Positions 54,218 to 62,287 of a DNA stretch of 64,000 nt are shown one piece after another. The DNA lies in NCBI GenBank assembly GCA_025454925.1, contig JALONM010000004.1, forward strand, positions 1 through 64,000, given 5' to 3'. The notes beneath the pieces were generated by a model, which saw only the letters and a list, made by a program, of their open reading frames with translations, made no database searches and was not told the origin of the DNA. Position numbers and translations under genes: made by a program. Source of the stretch: Cytophagaceae bacterium (GTDB taxonomy: Bacteria; Bacteroidota; Bacteroidia; Cytophagales; Cytophagaceae). How positions within the stretch are numbered: the first letter of the stretch is position 1; the number at the start of each line of letters is the position of its first letter.

Positions 54218-55333
54218 TTATACTCCTGCTAATGCAGGCGTCTGCTGCGCTTCCAATCCGTAGTGACGCAACATAAGATAATGTGATTTTAAGGCCCCGA
54301 TAAACGTTTTATTCTCTATATAGGGCACGTTGAATTCTCTTGCAGTCTCACGCACGATTTTAGATAGTTTTGGATAGTGCGTATGGCATACTTTAGGAAA
54401 GAGGTGATGTTCCACTTGCATGTTCAAACCTCCACATAAAAACGAAGCCAACCAGCTTTCACAAGCGAAATTAGCAGTTGTTTTCATCTGGTGTACAGCC
54501 CAGGCCTCTTCTATATTTCCTTGTTCATTAGGTTCGGGAAACTCTGCACCTTCCACCACATGGGCTAGTTGAAACACTAATCCCAATACAAGTCCTTCTG
54601 CGATATGCATGCATAGGAAACCTATAATAAACTGATACCAGGTTATATCCAGAAATACCAAGGGTAATACGATAAAATTTACGTAGTAAAGAATCTTAAA
54701 CAAAAAGAGGTCAATATAATCTTCCACGGTATGATGCGTATTATCATGATGGCCTATTGTCTTACTAAAGAATTTTACATAATCCTTTCTAAATACCCAT
54801 GATAAACTGGCAAGACCATACAACATAAATGCATACACATGCTGAAAGCGCTGAATCCAGTACTTCTTATCATGTTCGGATACACGAACAAGCCCTGGGG
54901 CAATCTCTAAATCTTCATCATGCCCTGGAATATTGGTATAGGTATGATGCACAATGTTATGCGATACATTCCATACCGATTTGCTGGCACCAATGATGTT
55001 AAAGCTATATCCCATCAATTTATTGATGCGATCGTCGCTTGAATAAGAGCCGTGAATAGCATCGTGCGACACATTAAAACCAACGAAGGCTTTAAACATT
55101 CCCAGCAAAACCGCAAAGCCAAGCATTGTCATGGCCGAGAACTGGTTGGAAATAATTAAACCATAAAACAAAAACACACCTCCAAGAAAAAAGAAACTCT
55201 TGAAGTACATCAAACCGTTTGCGTTTTTGGATAGATTGTTTTGCTTGAAATAGGAGTCTACGCGTTCTTTGAGGGTGGCATAGAATTCAGATTTGTTTTT
55301 ATCTACAAATCTAACTTTAATGATTTTGGACAT
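54218..55333 (-). CDS. Membrane fatty acid desaturase (acyl-lipid/acyl-CoA type)
   Basis: 371 residues. Four or more membrane helices and the three His boxes that bind the di-iron centre: NVSHDAIHGSYSSDDRI (HxxxH), NVSHNIVHHTYTN (HxxHH) and NMQVEHHLFPKVCHTHY (QxxHH). A Gln or His in the third box places it near the front-end/linoleoyl-CoA desaturase group. It introduces a double bond into membrane acyl chains, usually for cold adaptation. Monocistronic, with its own terminator. The neighbouring GT4 gene starts downstream beyond the terminator. Confidence 0.93.
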   Translation of the reverse strand: MSKIIKVRFVDKNKSEFYATLKERVDSYFKQNNLSKNANGLMYFKSFFFLGGVFLFYGLIISNQFSAMTMLGFAVLLGMFKAFVGFNVSHDAIHGSYSSDDRINKLMGYSFNIIGASKSVWNVSHNIVHHTYTNIPGHDEDLEIAPGLVRVSEHDKKYWIQRFQHVYAFMLYGLASLSWVFRKDYVKFFSKTIGHHDNTHHTVEDYIDLFLFKILYYVNFIVLPLVFLDITWYQFIIGFLCMHIAEGLVLGLVFQLAHVVEGAEFPEPNEQGNIEEAWAVHQMKTTANFACESWLASFLCGGLNMQVEHHLFPKVCHTHYPKLSKIVRETAREFNVPYIENKTFIGALKSHYLMLRHYGLEAQQTPALAGV

Positions 55334-55434
55334 TCAACTACTACTGTTTCTGTGGTAAATATACATCTTTCATTTTAAAAAAATACTTGATCTTTATCAT
55401 TATTCAGCAAGCACAACGCCATGAATTGTATTTT

Positions 55435-55719
55435 TCAGATAACGAAAGAAAGTACAATTCCGTGTGTTAGATGTGTTTTCCGTGAAAATTCATACCAACA
55501 GTTTCCTTGAATTTGGCTGTCAAGACCACGAACGACCCATTTCACGAAATGTGTCTGGTAAGCCAAAAATTCAATTGTGTATTGAAAATTACCTGGATGT
55601 AATTCAATAAGCATGCTAGTAAGGGAACTACGCAGAATACTTACATGAGGCAATCGTGTGATTTGCGGAATTTCAATAAAGGGTATTTTATTTAAAAGAA
55701 CATATTGTCTTTTACGCAA
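55435..55719 (-). CDS. Doubtful 94-codon ORF between operon terminator and desaturase gene
   Basis: An open frame of 94 codons within the 461-base gap 55334-55794. It lies just downstream of the GH9 operon terminator and upstream of the desaturase gene, on the same strand. The translation (MRKRQYVLLNKIPFIEIPQI and onward) is basic, with no signal peptide, membrane helix or known motif. No promoter consensus or RBS was seen. It may be a real small gene or chance; the rest of the gap holds only the desaturase leader. Confidence 0.25.
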   Translation of the reverse strand: MRKRQYVLLNKIPFIEIPQITRLPHVSILRSSLTSMLIELHPGNFQYTIEFLAYQTHFVKWVVRGLDSQIQGNCWYEFSRKTHLTHGIVLSFVI

Positions 55720-55734
55720 AAAACAATATTTCGT

Positions 55735-55770
55735 TAAAAAAACGGGCCACCATTTGATTGGTGACCCGTT
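55735..55770 (-). terminator. Terminator of the GH9 operon
   Basis: AACGGG (55741-55746) and CACC (55748-55751) pair with GGTG (55760-55763) and CCCGTT (55765-55770), with one C/A mismatch. On the minus strand the stem runs into six U residues (complement of 55735-55740). It starts 24 bases after the GH9 stop and marks the end of the beta-glucan operon. Confidence 0.87.
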
Positions 55771-55794
55771 GTACTCTTCGCTATACCAGCTGTA

Positions 55795-57540
55795 TTATTT
55801 TTTGTTTGCCTCCAATGCAAATACCAGATAAGCGATAGGGGCATTCCAGTTGATGGCTACTTCGTTCGAAGCATAGCTACATTTATCATCAATGAACGAT
55901 TTGGCAGGTAACTTGGAGGTATATTTACCACCGCAGTTACCACCATCTTCTTGGCCTGGATTGGGCCCTCCGGACAGCATCCCTGGCACCGGATCCTCTA
56001 CATTATCCGCTTCACTTGGGCGGTGGTGAGGATTGCGCGTAGATTTTTCACCAAACGCAGTAACGTATGAGTAATTGGTACCGTTTCTTCCCAGCAAATA
56101 GTCGAGGTTCGACTGCGCTGCATCTAAAAATGCGCCTTCCCCAGTTACTTCGTACGCCATCATCAGCATCATTCCTTCATTGGCCGCAAATGAATTACTA
56201 CCCCAGTTGAAATCACTTTTATCTTTACCCATGGCTACACCAAATTGAGATTTGGACAGTGCATACTCCTTGTATTCTGCAGCCATCGAAACTAATTTGT
56301 CTTTTACCTGGTCCATTACCTCTTTCAATTCAGGGTAGCGACTTCTATGGAAAGCCAAGGTGTACAAGCCCAGGGTATTAACCGATTGCCAGCCTGGCAG
56401 ACCAAAACCACTGCGAAGAGAATACTCCACGTTTGCATCTTCGAAGTAACTGGATTTACCTGTTGCAACGAACAATTCGATGGCCGCCCATTGGAACTCA
56501 TCTGTTACGTTAGCATCATCGTAGGCACCCGTCTGAACATCAGGATTGAACTTAGCATTCATCAAGGGTTGATTGTACAACTTATTGGGATTCTTTTTAG
56601 CCCACTGATACGCATAAATGGCAGCTTTCAGGCAGGAGTCGGCAAATGGTTTGTTGTATTTTTTATAAATACGGCTCGACATAGCCATCACAGCGGCAAA
56701 ATCAAGGGTAGCAGCCGTTGATTTCTGCACCACCCAACGCTTGTTGTTGGCGGCTTCAGGCATAATGCTACCATCGAAGTTTGCGTTGGTTAGTTTATGA
56801 TAAACACCTCCATCATCGGGGTCCTGCATGGTAATCATCCAACGAACATTCCACAAAATTTCATCCAGTATGTCAGGGGTTTTATTTCCGGATTCAGGGA
56901 TATTTAAATTTAAGGTATCAAAGTACTTTGGATAATGCTCGTACAGTGCCAGCAAAGTATAAGTACTTATACCGGAGTTGACGATATACTTGTTGTAATC
57001 ACCAGCATCGTACCAGCCTTTAGGAGAAGAAATAACCGTATTTTCAGGACGCTTTTCAGTGGCAGCAGAAGCATGCACGTATACTTGATTATCGGGGTGA
57101 CCTGCTTTTCGGGCAAATACTTTTCCAGCAAATTGTTCCGGTAAGTCAATTGAAGCTCTCTGATAATAGTAAAAACGAAGTAAGCCTTTACCAAGTGCCA
57201 GATGCGCTTTCTCTTTAATTTCAAAAGGGAAAGATTCTCCTACTCCTCTGGAACCTAATACATAAGTGCCAGGCTTGTTAAATTTGGTAAAATCAGCTTT
57301 GAAAGCATTCTCAGCAGAATACTCCCAAACGCCAGCATTTTTTAAGGTTCCTTTGAAGGCGGTATCTTTAGTTTGCACATTTAGCAAATAAAAATCCGGG
57401 CTTTTGGCATCCACAACAATTCCTACTTTTGCCCCCGATGGATAAAACCCAATCTGATTGACACGAACATTGTCGGACTGCTGGGCATATCCAAGGCCCG
57501 CAGAAATCAACCAGGTGGTAAAGATTGCTTTTCTAATCAT
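55795..57540 (-). CDS. GH9 endoglucanase with N-terminal Ig-like (CelD_N) domain
   Basis: 581 residues. Signal peptide 1-19 (MIRKAIFTTWLISAGLGYA). CelD_N immunoglobulin-like domain (about 24-107; VRVNQIGFYPSGAKVGIV). GH9 (alpha/alpha)6 barrel (about 112-575): catalytic-base region GWYDAGDYNKYIVNSG with D178 and D181; ILDEILWNVRWMITMQDPDD; substrate-site NPHHRPSEAD; GMLSGGPNPGQEDGG; and the acid Glu, E560, in YASNEVAINWNAP. All key residues are present. It should cleave internal beta-1,4-glucosidic bonds. It has no CBM and no T9SS sorting domain, so after Sec export it stays periplasmic unless another route is used. Last gene of the operon. Confidence 0.96.
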   Translation of the reverse strand: MIRKAIFTTWLISAGLGYAQQSDNVRVNQIGFYPSGAKVGIVVDAKSPDFYLLNVQTKDTAFKGTLKNAGVWEYSAENAFKADFTKFNKPGTYVLGSRGVGESFPFEIKEKAHLALGKGLLRFYYYQRASIDLPEQFAGKVFARKAGHPDNQVYVHASAATEKRPENTVISSPKGWYDAGDYNKYIVNSGISTYTLLALYEHYPKYFDTLNLNIPESGNKTPDILDEILWNVRWMITMQDPDDGGVYHKLTNANFDGSIMPEAANNKRWVVQKSTAATLDFAAVMAMSSRIYKKYNKPFADSCLKAAIYAYQWAKKNPNKLYNQPLMNAKFNPDVQTGAYDDANVTDEFQWAAIELFVATGKSSYFEDANVEYSLRSGFGLPGWQSVNTLGLYTLAFHRSRYPELKEVMDQVKDKLVSMAAEYKEYALSKSQFGVAMGKDKSDFNWGSNSFAANEGMMLMMAYEVTGEGAFLDAAQSNLDYLLGRNGTNYSYVTAFGEKSTRNPHHRPSEADNVEDPVPGMLSGGPNPGQEDGGNCGGKYTSKLPAKSFIDDKCSYASNEVAINWNAPIAYLVFALEANKK

Positions 57541-57573
57541 GTTTAGGGTTGTTTAAATACCTAAATTACATAA

Positions 57574-57611
57574 GGAAAGAATTATGCCAAAATTGAGACA
57601 TAATTCTTTCC
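57574..57611 (-). promoter_or_regulatory. Intercistronic hairpin before the GH9 gene
   Basis: GGAAAGAATTATG (57574-57586) pairs perfectly over 13 bp with CATAATTCTTTCC (57599-57611) around a 12-base loop. It lies 20 bases after the stop of the CBM lipoprotein gene and 33 bases before the GH9 ATG. It has no proper U tract on either strand, so a full terminator is unlikely. An attenuator or an mRNA 3'-end stabiliser or processing site is plausible. Confidence 0.6.
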
Positions 57612-57631
57612 CTGACGTAACATTTAAAATT

Positions 57632-59284
57632 TTATTTCTTTTGATCCGGTGACAATAACTGGATGTCATCGATAAATAACGTTCCTGAATACGGGGTACT
57701 TCCTGGGTTTATAAAGAGTACCATTTCAGTAATTTGTTTTGGATTTACCACTTTGGCATCCGGCCATGACTGTGTGTATTTGCCCGTAAAGTCAAAATAG
57801 TAATCAGCGTAATCGGCACCATCTGGCACTCTTACAACATTGGGGGAAGCATTCGTGGTATTTCCTTCTGAATCCTTCACATCAATTCGAACATTAGCGT
57901 CTCCACCTACTGCTTTGATTCTTACTTTCAAAACCGGAGTATTGGTGAAATCTAAGGTTTTAAGACCAGATCCAAATACTTCATACTTAGGGCCGGCACC
58001 ATTCACCACTACTTTAAGCGCTTCACCGTCTTTAGAGAAAGCGATTTTTTCACTTCCACTCCACCAACTGGCTGGCTCTTTAGAGAAATCTTCGATAAGG
58101 ATTTTACCGTCCACCATCGGGTAAGAAGGGGTTGCTGTGCCATTGCTACTGGGCACACCTTTCAAGTCATTCATCTTCGCCTCGGTAATCACTTCCATTT
58201 CGTCGATGATTACTTTCCCGGTATATGGTCCAGGGTTTCCTCCTGGATTTACGAAGAATAAAACCTCCTGAATAGCGTCAGCATTTACTTTCTGAGCTTC
58301 TGGCCAGGCCTGTGTGTATTTGCCTTTGTAGTTATAGAAGTAGTTTTTGAATTCGGAAGAAACTTCAATCTTATTTATTACAGGAGAAGCATTCGTAACA
58401 ATACCCGATTTATCTTTCAAGTCAATTCGGAAATCAGCTACGGCACCCTCTGCACGGGCTTTTACACGAATAATCTGAGCGCCTGCATTAAAGTTCATCG
58501 CTTCAATTCCACGGCCCATCGTTTCATATCCTGGTCCGACTTCTGTCATAGAAATATGAAGCATTTCGTCTTTACGTTCCAGCATGATTTTGTCACTGCT
58601 AGACCACCAACTATAAATCTCTTCAGAGAAATCATCAATGATACCTCCCACGGTGGCTGCCTTTTTAGGCATTTCATCGGGAGAGATTGCTTTGATTTCA
58701 TCAATGAAAAGAGTTCCAGTCCATTCTGCTCCACCCGGATTGATGAAGATCATGATTTCACGAATCATGGTCTCGTCAACCTTTTGGTTGTTCGGCCAGG
58801 ATTGCTTCCAACGATCGGTATAATCAAAATAGTAATCCATGTACCCGGTGCCTGTTTTGATTTTATTTTTCGGACGATCGGCGTTGGTATCGAAAGTATT
58901 CACATCTTTCAGCGAAATCCCAATTAAAGGAGCGGTAGCTCCCTCTGCTCTCATGCGAACTTTAAGAATTGGCCCTTTAGACAAATCATAAAGGTTCATT
59001 TCTCTACCAAAAGGAGTATACTTAGGACCTACATTTTTAGCGACAACTTTTAATGTATCGCCTTTTTTTGAAAGAGTAAGTTGGTCGTTTCCAACCCACC
59101 AACTCCAGATTTCTCCACTGAAGTCATCCAATATACCTTTATTGGATTGCAGTATGGGAGTGCCTTTTTCAGCCTCCTCTTCTACTGCGAGCTGAGCACT
59201 GTCGTCCAGCACTGGTTGCTCGGCGGTACAAGCCGCCAGCAACAAAGCTAGAGAAAGTGAATATATGCTGTTTTGTAGTTTCAT
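57632..59284 (-). CDS. Lipoprotein with three tandem carbohydrate-binding-like modules
   Basis: 550 residues. Lipoprotein signal with lipobox LAAC (Cys19), then an acidic linker (DDSAQLAVEEEAEKGT). Three repeats of about 165 residues follow (about 50-210, 212-385, 390-545). Each opens with an ILDDFSGEIWSWW-type block (IIDDFSEEIYSWW, LIEDFSKEPASWW), continues with a GPKY-type strand, a VRMRAEG/VKARAEG/VRIKAVG strand, a YYFDYTDRW-like Trp/Tyr-rich strand, and closes with IMIFINPGG ... GTLFIDEI. The jelly-roll pattern resembles CBM11/CBM30-like galactose-binding folds. The DFSxExxSWW aromatics could form a glucan platform. Probably a cell-surface or outer-membrane-anchored cellulose/beta-glucan binder, playing the role of SusE/SusF. 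Confidence 0.82.
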   Translation of the reverse strand: MKLQNSIYSLSLALLLAACTAEQPVLDDSAQLAVEEEAEKGTPILQSNKGILDDFSGEIWSWWVGNDQLTLSKKGDTLKVVAKNVGPKYTPFGREMNLYDLSKGPILKVRMRAEGATAPLIGISLKDVNTFDTNADRPKNKIKTGTGYMDYYFDYTDRWKQSWPNNQKVDETMIREIMIFINPGGAEWTGTLFIDEIKAISPDEMPKKAATVGGIIDDFSEEIYSWWSSSDKIMLERKDEMLHISMTEVGPGYETMGRGIEAMNFNAGAQIIRVKARAEGAVADFRIDLKDKSGIVTNASPVINKIEVSSEFKNYFYNYKGKYTQAWPEAQKVNADAIQEVLFFVNPGGNPGPYTGKVIIDEMEVITEAKMNDLKGVPSSNGTATPSYPMVDGKILIEDFSKEPASWWSGSEKIAFSKDGEALKVVVNGAGPKYEVFGSGLKTLDFTNTPVLKVRIKAVGGDANVRIDVKDSEGNTTNASPNVVRVPDGADYADYYFDFTGKYTQSWPDAKVVNPKQITEMVLFINPGSTPYSGTLFIDDIQLLSPDQKK

Positions 59285-59315
59285 TTTGCAAAAATAATTG
59301 GGTTAAACCACCTGT

Positions 59316-60452
59316 TTATTTTGTTGGGTCGAAAGGCCCGCCGTAAGTAATAATGGGGAAATCCCAAATGGCATTTACCGAGTTATTATTCGGAGTAGTG
59401 TTCACTCCAATTTGAATACGGTGCACTCTGTTTGGTTCCATTACACCATTTCCATTGTTACCATTATTAGCTACCGCACTCTTGGTCATGTCGGAATATC
59501 TTACTGAAAACATTTTCCATCCGGTATGCGATATATCTATTACGGCAATGTAAGCATCATCAAAACACGGGCTATGCTCGTCAATCGCAGCAGCTCCGCC
59601 AGACGCGCATTGTGCAGCAGAAATTGGTTTTATGGAATTACTGGATAAATCTGCCTCATGAAACTCAAGATTCATTCTAGCATTGGCTTGCCCCGTTCCA
59701 TATACAAATATATTGTAGTAAATCTTGGATGGATCAGGAGTCCAACCAGCCTTATCGAAAAAGTATGGCTCAATTCCTGGGGCTGTACGCTTTCTGCGAT
59801 GTTGCATACCACCGATGAAAAAACCGCCTCCGTCAGAACCATTAATCTGGAATACCTTATTTCCTTCCAAAGCAATAGATGTATCAATAACCCGGCGAGT
59901 GGTGGCTGCCACTTGCTCAAAAGTAAACTGAGCTCCGAAGCTTCCAAAGTTATTTAATGTATTTCCCGCAAGAAATTTTTCATAACCGTTACTATCCCCT
60001 TTTGCCAAGTACACATTCATCGGATTTTCGGCGTAGTTACGAGTTCCTTTGATGAATACCTTTCCTGTTTTTACAATCTCAGATCCGAAGAATGTAAGCG
60101 TAACCGTTACATCTTCTTTCTTAAAAAAGTAAAGGTCTTTATGAACTCCATTCCAAAGCAGTACACTGGAATTGATCGCATCGCTGGCACCTGTATAAGT
60201 CATGACAGCACCTGTTTTATTCCCTTTAAATGTTAGGGTCCAACTAACTTTATGGGAAAACTCAGCATTGATGGTACATTTTTCAACTCGGAAATTTAAA
60301 CTGTCTGAAGGCAGTGTAAATGATTTTACACTAAAATCGGCTGGAGCAACAAAATACTCGGGGCCAATTGGATCAGACTTTCGGTTACAGGATAGTATCA
60401 GCAACACCGCTGATACTATGCTTACCGATATTCCTAAAATTCTACGTTTCAT
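59316..60452 (-). CDS. Lipoprotein of unknown function in the beta-glucan operon
   Basis: 378 residues. Lipobox LILSC (Cys22) after MKRRILGISVSIVSAVLL. The mature protein is predicted all-beta, with conserved-looking Trp and Tyr residues (VSWTLTFKGNKTG, GYEKFLAGNTLNNFGSFG, YYNIFVYGTGQANARMNLEF, GWKMFSVRYSDM). It contains jelly-roll-like stretches that could be two beta-sandwich domains, about 40-140 and 145-370, the latter reminiscent of carbohydrate-binding folds. No named family was recognised. It lies 26 bases after the barrel gene and 31 before the triple-CBM lipoprotein, so it is clearly in the same operon. A substrate-binding surface lipoprotein is the best guess. Confidence 0.8.
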   Translation of the reverse strand: MKRRILGISVSIVSAVLLILSCNRKSDPIGPEYFVAPADFSVKSFTLPSDSLNFRVEKCTINAEFSHKVSWTLTFKGNKTGAVMTYTGASDAINSSVLLWNGVHKDLYFFKKEDVTVTLTFFGSEIVKTGKVFIKGTRNYAENPMNVYLAKGDSNGYEKFLAGNTLNNFGSFGAQFTFEQVAATTRRVIDTSIALEGNKVFQINGSDGGGFFIGGMQHRRKRTAPGIEPYFFDKAGWTPDPSKIYYNIFVYGTGQANARMNLEFHEADLSSNSIKPISAAQCASGGAAAIDEHSPCFDDAYIAVIDISHTGWKMFSVRYSDMTKSAVANNGNNGNGVMEPNRVHRIQIGVNTTPNNNSVNAIWDFPIITYGGPFDPTK

Positions 60453-60478
60453 AGAAGTCTTTCTTTAAAGGTTAAATT

Positions 60479-62281
60479 CTAGAAAATCATGGTGTAATTC
60501 AGGAACAATTGGTTGATGCTGTAATTCAGACTTTCTTTTCTGAATGTATTCCCTGCATGAACTCCTTGTGCTGTAAAATATGTATTCTTACTGAATCTGT
60601 AACGTAACCCGTAAGAAACTATACTTTGGTTATCCTTAACATTAAAGATCTGATAGCTTGCAATCTGATTCAATGAATTTCTCATTGCAATTACTTCATT
60701 TCCTTCAGCCATTAACGCTTTGTAACCAATCATTAAATCCAATTGTTTTACCACTTCAGCAGTTATTCCGGCATCGAGTAAGGTAGAGGAGAAATCGATC
60801 TTGTTGACACCACCACGAGAGGTGTTTTCAGAACGGTAACCCAATTTAATAGCCAATCCTTTTTCCCAACGAATAACGCGATTTACATTGAATAGCACCC
60901 CTGCACGGATCGCTGTAAAATCTCTCGTTTCTTTGTCTGGAGTTCCTTCTCCAACGATTTCAGACAACATATCAACAGCAGCTTCTCCTTTGATGGTGCG
61001 ATCAGTTTCTCCACCGCTAACCCCGAAAGTAAAACCTTTTCTGTTTGGTGTAGCTTGTCCATACGGAGTTACGTTATTGTATTGTGGCATAAATGGCATC
61101 AGTGAAGTTTGAACATTCAAGTTACGAATGTTTTCATCCATCATACGATCCAACAAAGTAGTTCCTGCCAATAACTCCCCACTTTCAAGAATGTTTGTGC
61201 GAAGTCTCGTATTGCTGAATACTTGTCCGAAATACTGAGTAGCATACCCATAATCGTGAATACGGCGTGATTGAGCTGTAGGGCTGCTGAAATCATATCC
61301 TACATCGCGGTAGTTGGCAAACACTTTCAGGTTTAAAGGCTTGTAACGCACAGCCACACCCGCATCATAGAAATAATCATCACCTTTGGCAGTATCAATT
61401 CCTGCACGAACATAGGAGTTTTGGGAAAAACCACCCTCACCTAATATGGATACTTCAATTTTCTCTGTACCATAGGTTCCTTTAGCGTCAAATGTCAATA
61501 CATCATTTTTATAAACGGAAGCAGCGCTGGCTACGGTTTGCGGCATGTCGGTAAGACCAACAAAAGTAGCACCCATTTGAAAGTATTGACTTTGTACCAA
61601 ATCAAAACGACCACCGGCAATTAATCGATCTGGTGAAGTTTGATTTTTAAAGATTGCACTGTTTGTTCTTGTACCAAATGCTCTCAATCCAATTTTCTCG
61701 ATAATCTTGGTAAAGCGAAAGTTCGCTACAGCATTAGCACCTTGCATGCGCCATTTATTCCCGAAATTGAAGTTTTCATAATGTACGACACTTCTCCTGA
61801 GCGCAAATAAATCAGCTTCATATTCATGATAGCTTTCATTGAAGTTATACAGAGTGTATGGCGTTAATTCTAAATCAATATCACCAATTTCATACTTTAC
61901 TTTTTTGGCAATGATACCATCCAAGCGCAATTGACGGAAAAGAAGATTACTTCCATCTCCATAAAATCCACCGAATTCATTTCGGATACGGAGGATAGCA
62001 CTCGCTCTCAACACCTCGCTTGGCTGAGCATTTATACCCAAGTCAAACAACGTATACCCGTCGGTACTTTTTCTGTTGGAAGTAGTATCTTTTGTTTTCA
62101 AAGGAGAAAACGAAGAATCTACTTGTGATAATATATTACCTTTTAAATTTTCGGTAGTCACCAAAGCCCTGCCTAGTCCATTGAAATACACTGTCTGTGC
62201 GTTCAGACCCAGAGTTCCTGCAACAAGTAATGCTGCGGCAATTTTTATTTTTAAGGTCATGTTACTCATCGTAGTACGCAT
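60479..62281 (-). CDS. Outer-membrane beta-barrel protein (second of the pair)
   Basis: 600 residues. Three ATG starts lie close together (62281, 62269, 62260); all lead into one signal peptide (LKIKIAAALLVAGTLGLNA), so the first is given here. The mature protein alternates hydrophobic and polar residues in strands with many aromatic ends (FGNKWRMQGANAVANFRF, VSYGLRYRFSKNTYFTAQGV) and finishes in LFLNYTMIF with C-terminal Phe, as in BAM-assembled barrels. No plug, TonB box or SusC features. It starts six bases after the upstream barrel gene. A passive oligosaccharide channel or scaffold for the lipoproteins is a reasonable guess; no family name is claimed. Confidence 0.83.
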   Translation of the reverse strand: MRTTMSNMTLKIKIAAALLVAGTLGLNAQTVYFNGLGRALVTTENLKGNILSQVDSSFSPLKTKDTTSNRKSTDGYTLFDLGINAQPSEVLRASAILRIRNEFGGFYGDGSNLLFRQLRLDGIIAKKVKYEIGDIDLELTPYTLYNFNESYHEYEADLFALRRSVVHYENFNFGNKWRMQGANAVANFRFTKIIEKIGLRAFGTRTNSAIFKNQTSPDRLIAGGRFDLVQSQYFQMGATFVGLTDMPQTVASAASVYKNDVLTFDAKGTYGTEKIEVSILGEGGFSQNSYVRAGIDTAKGDDYFYDAGVAVRYKPLNLKVFANYRDVGYDFSSPTAQSRRIHDYGYATQYFGQVFSNTRLRTNILESGELLAGTTLLDRMMDENIRNLNVQTSLMPFMPQYNNVTPYGQATPNRKGFTFGVSGGETDRTIKGEAAVDMLSEIVGEGTPDKETRDFTAIRAGVLFNVNRVIRWEKGLAIKLGYRSENTSRGGVNKIDFSSTLLDAGITAEVVKQLDLMIGYKALMAEGNEVIAMRNSLNQIASYQIFNVKDNQSIVSYGLRYRFSKNTYFTAQGVHAGNTFRKESLNYSINQLFLNYTMIF

Positions 62282-62287
62282 TTATTT

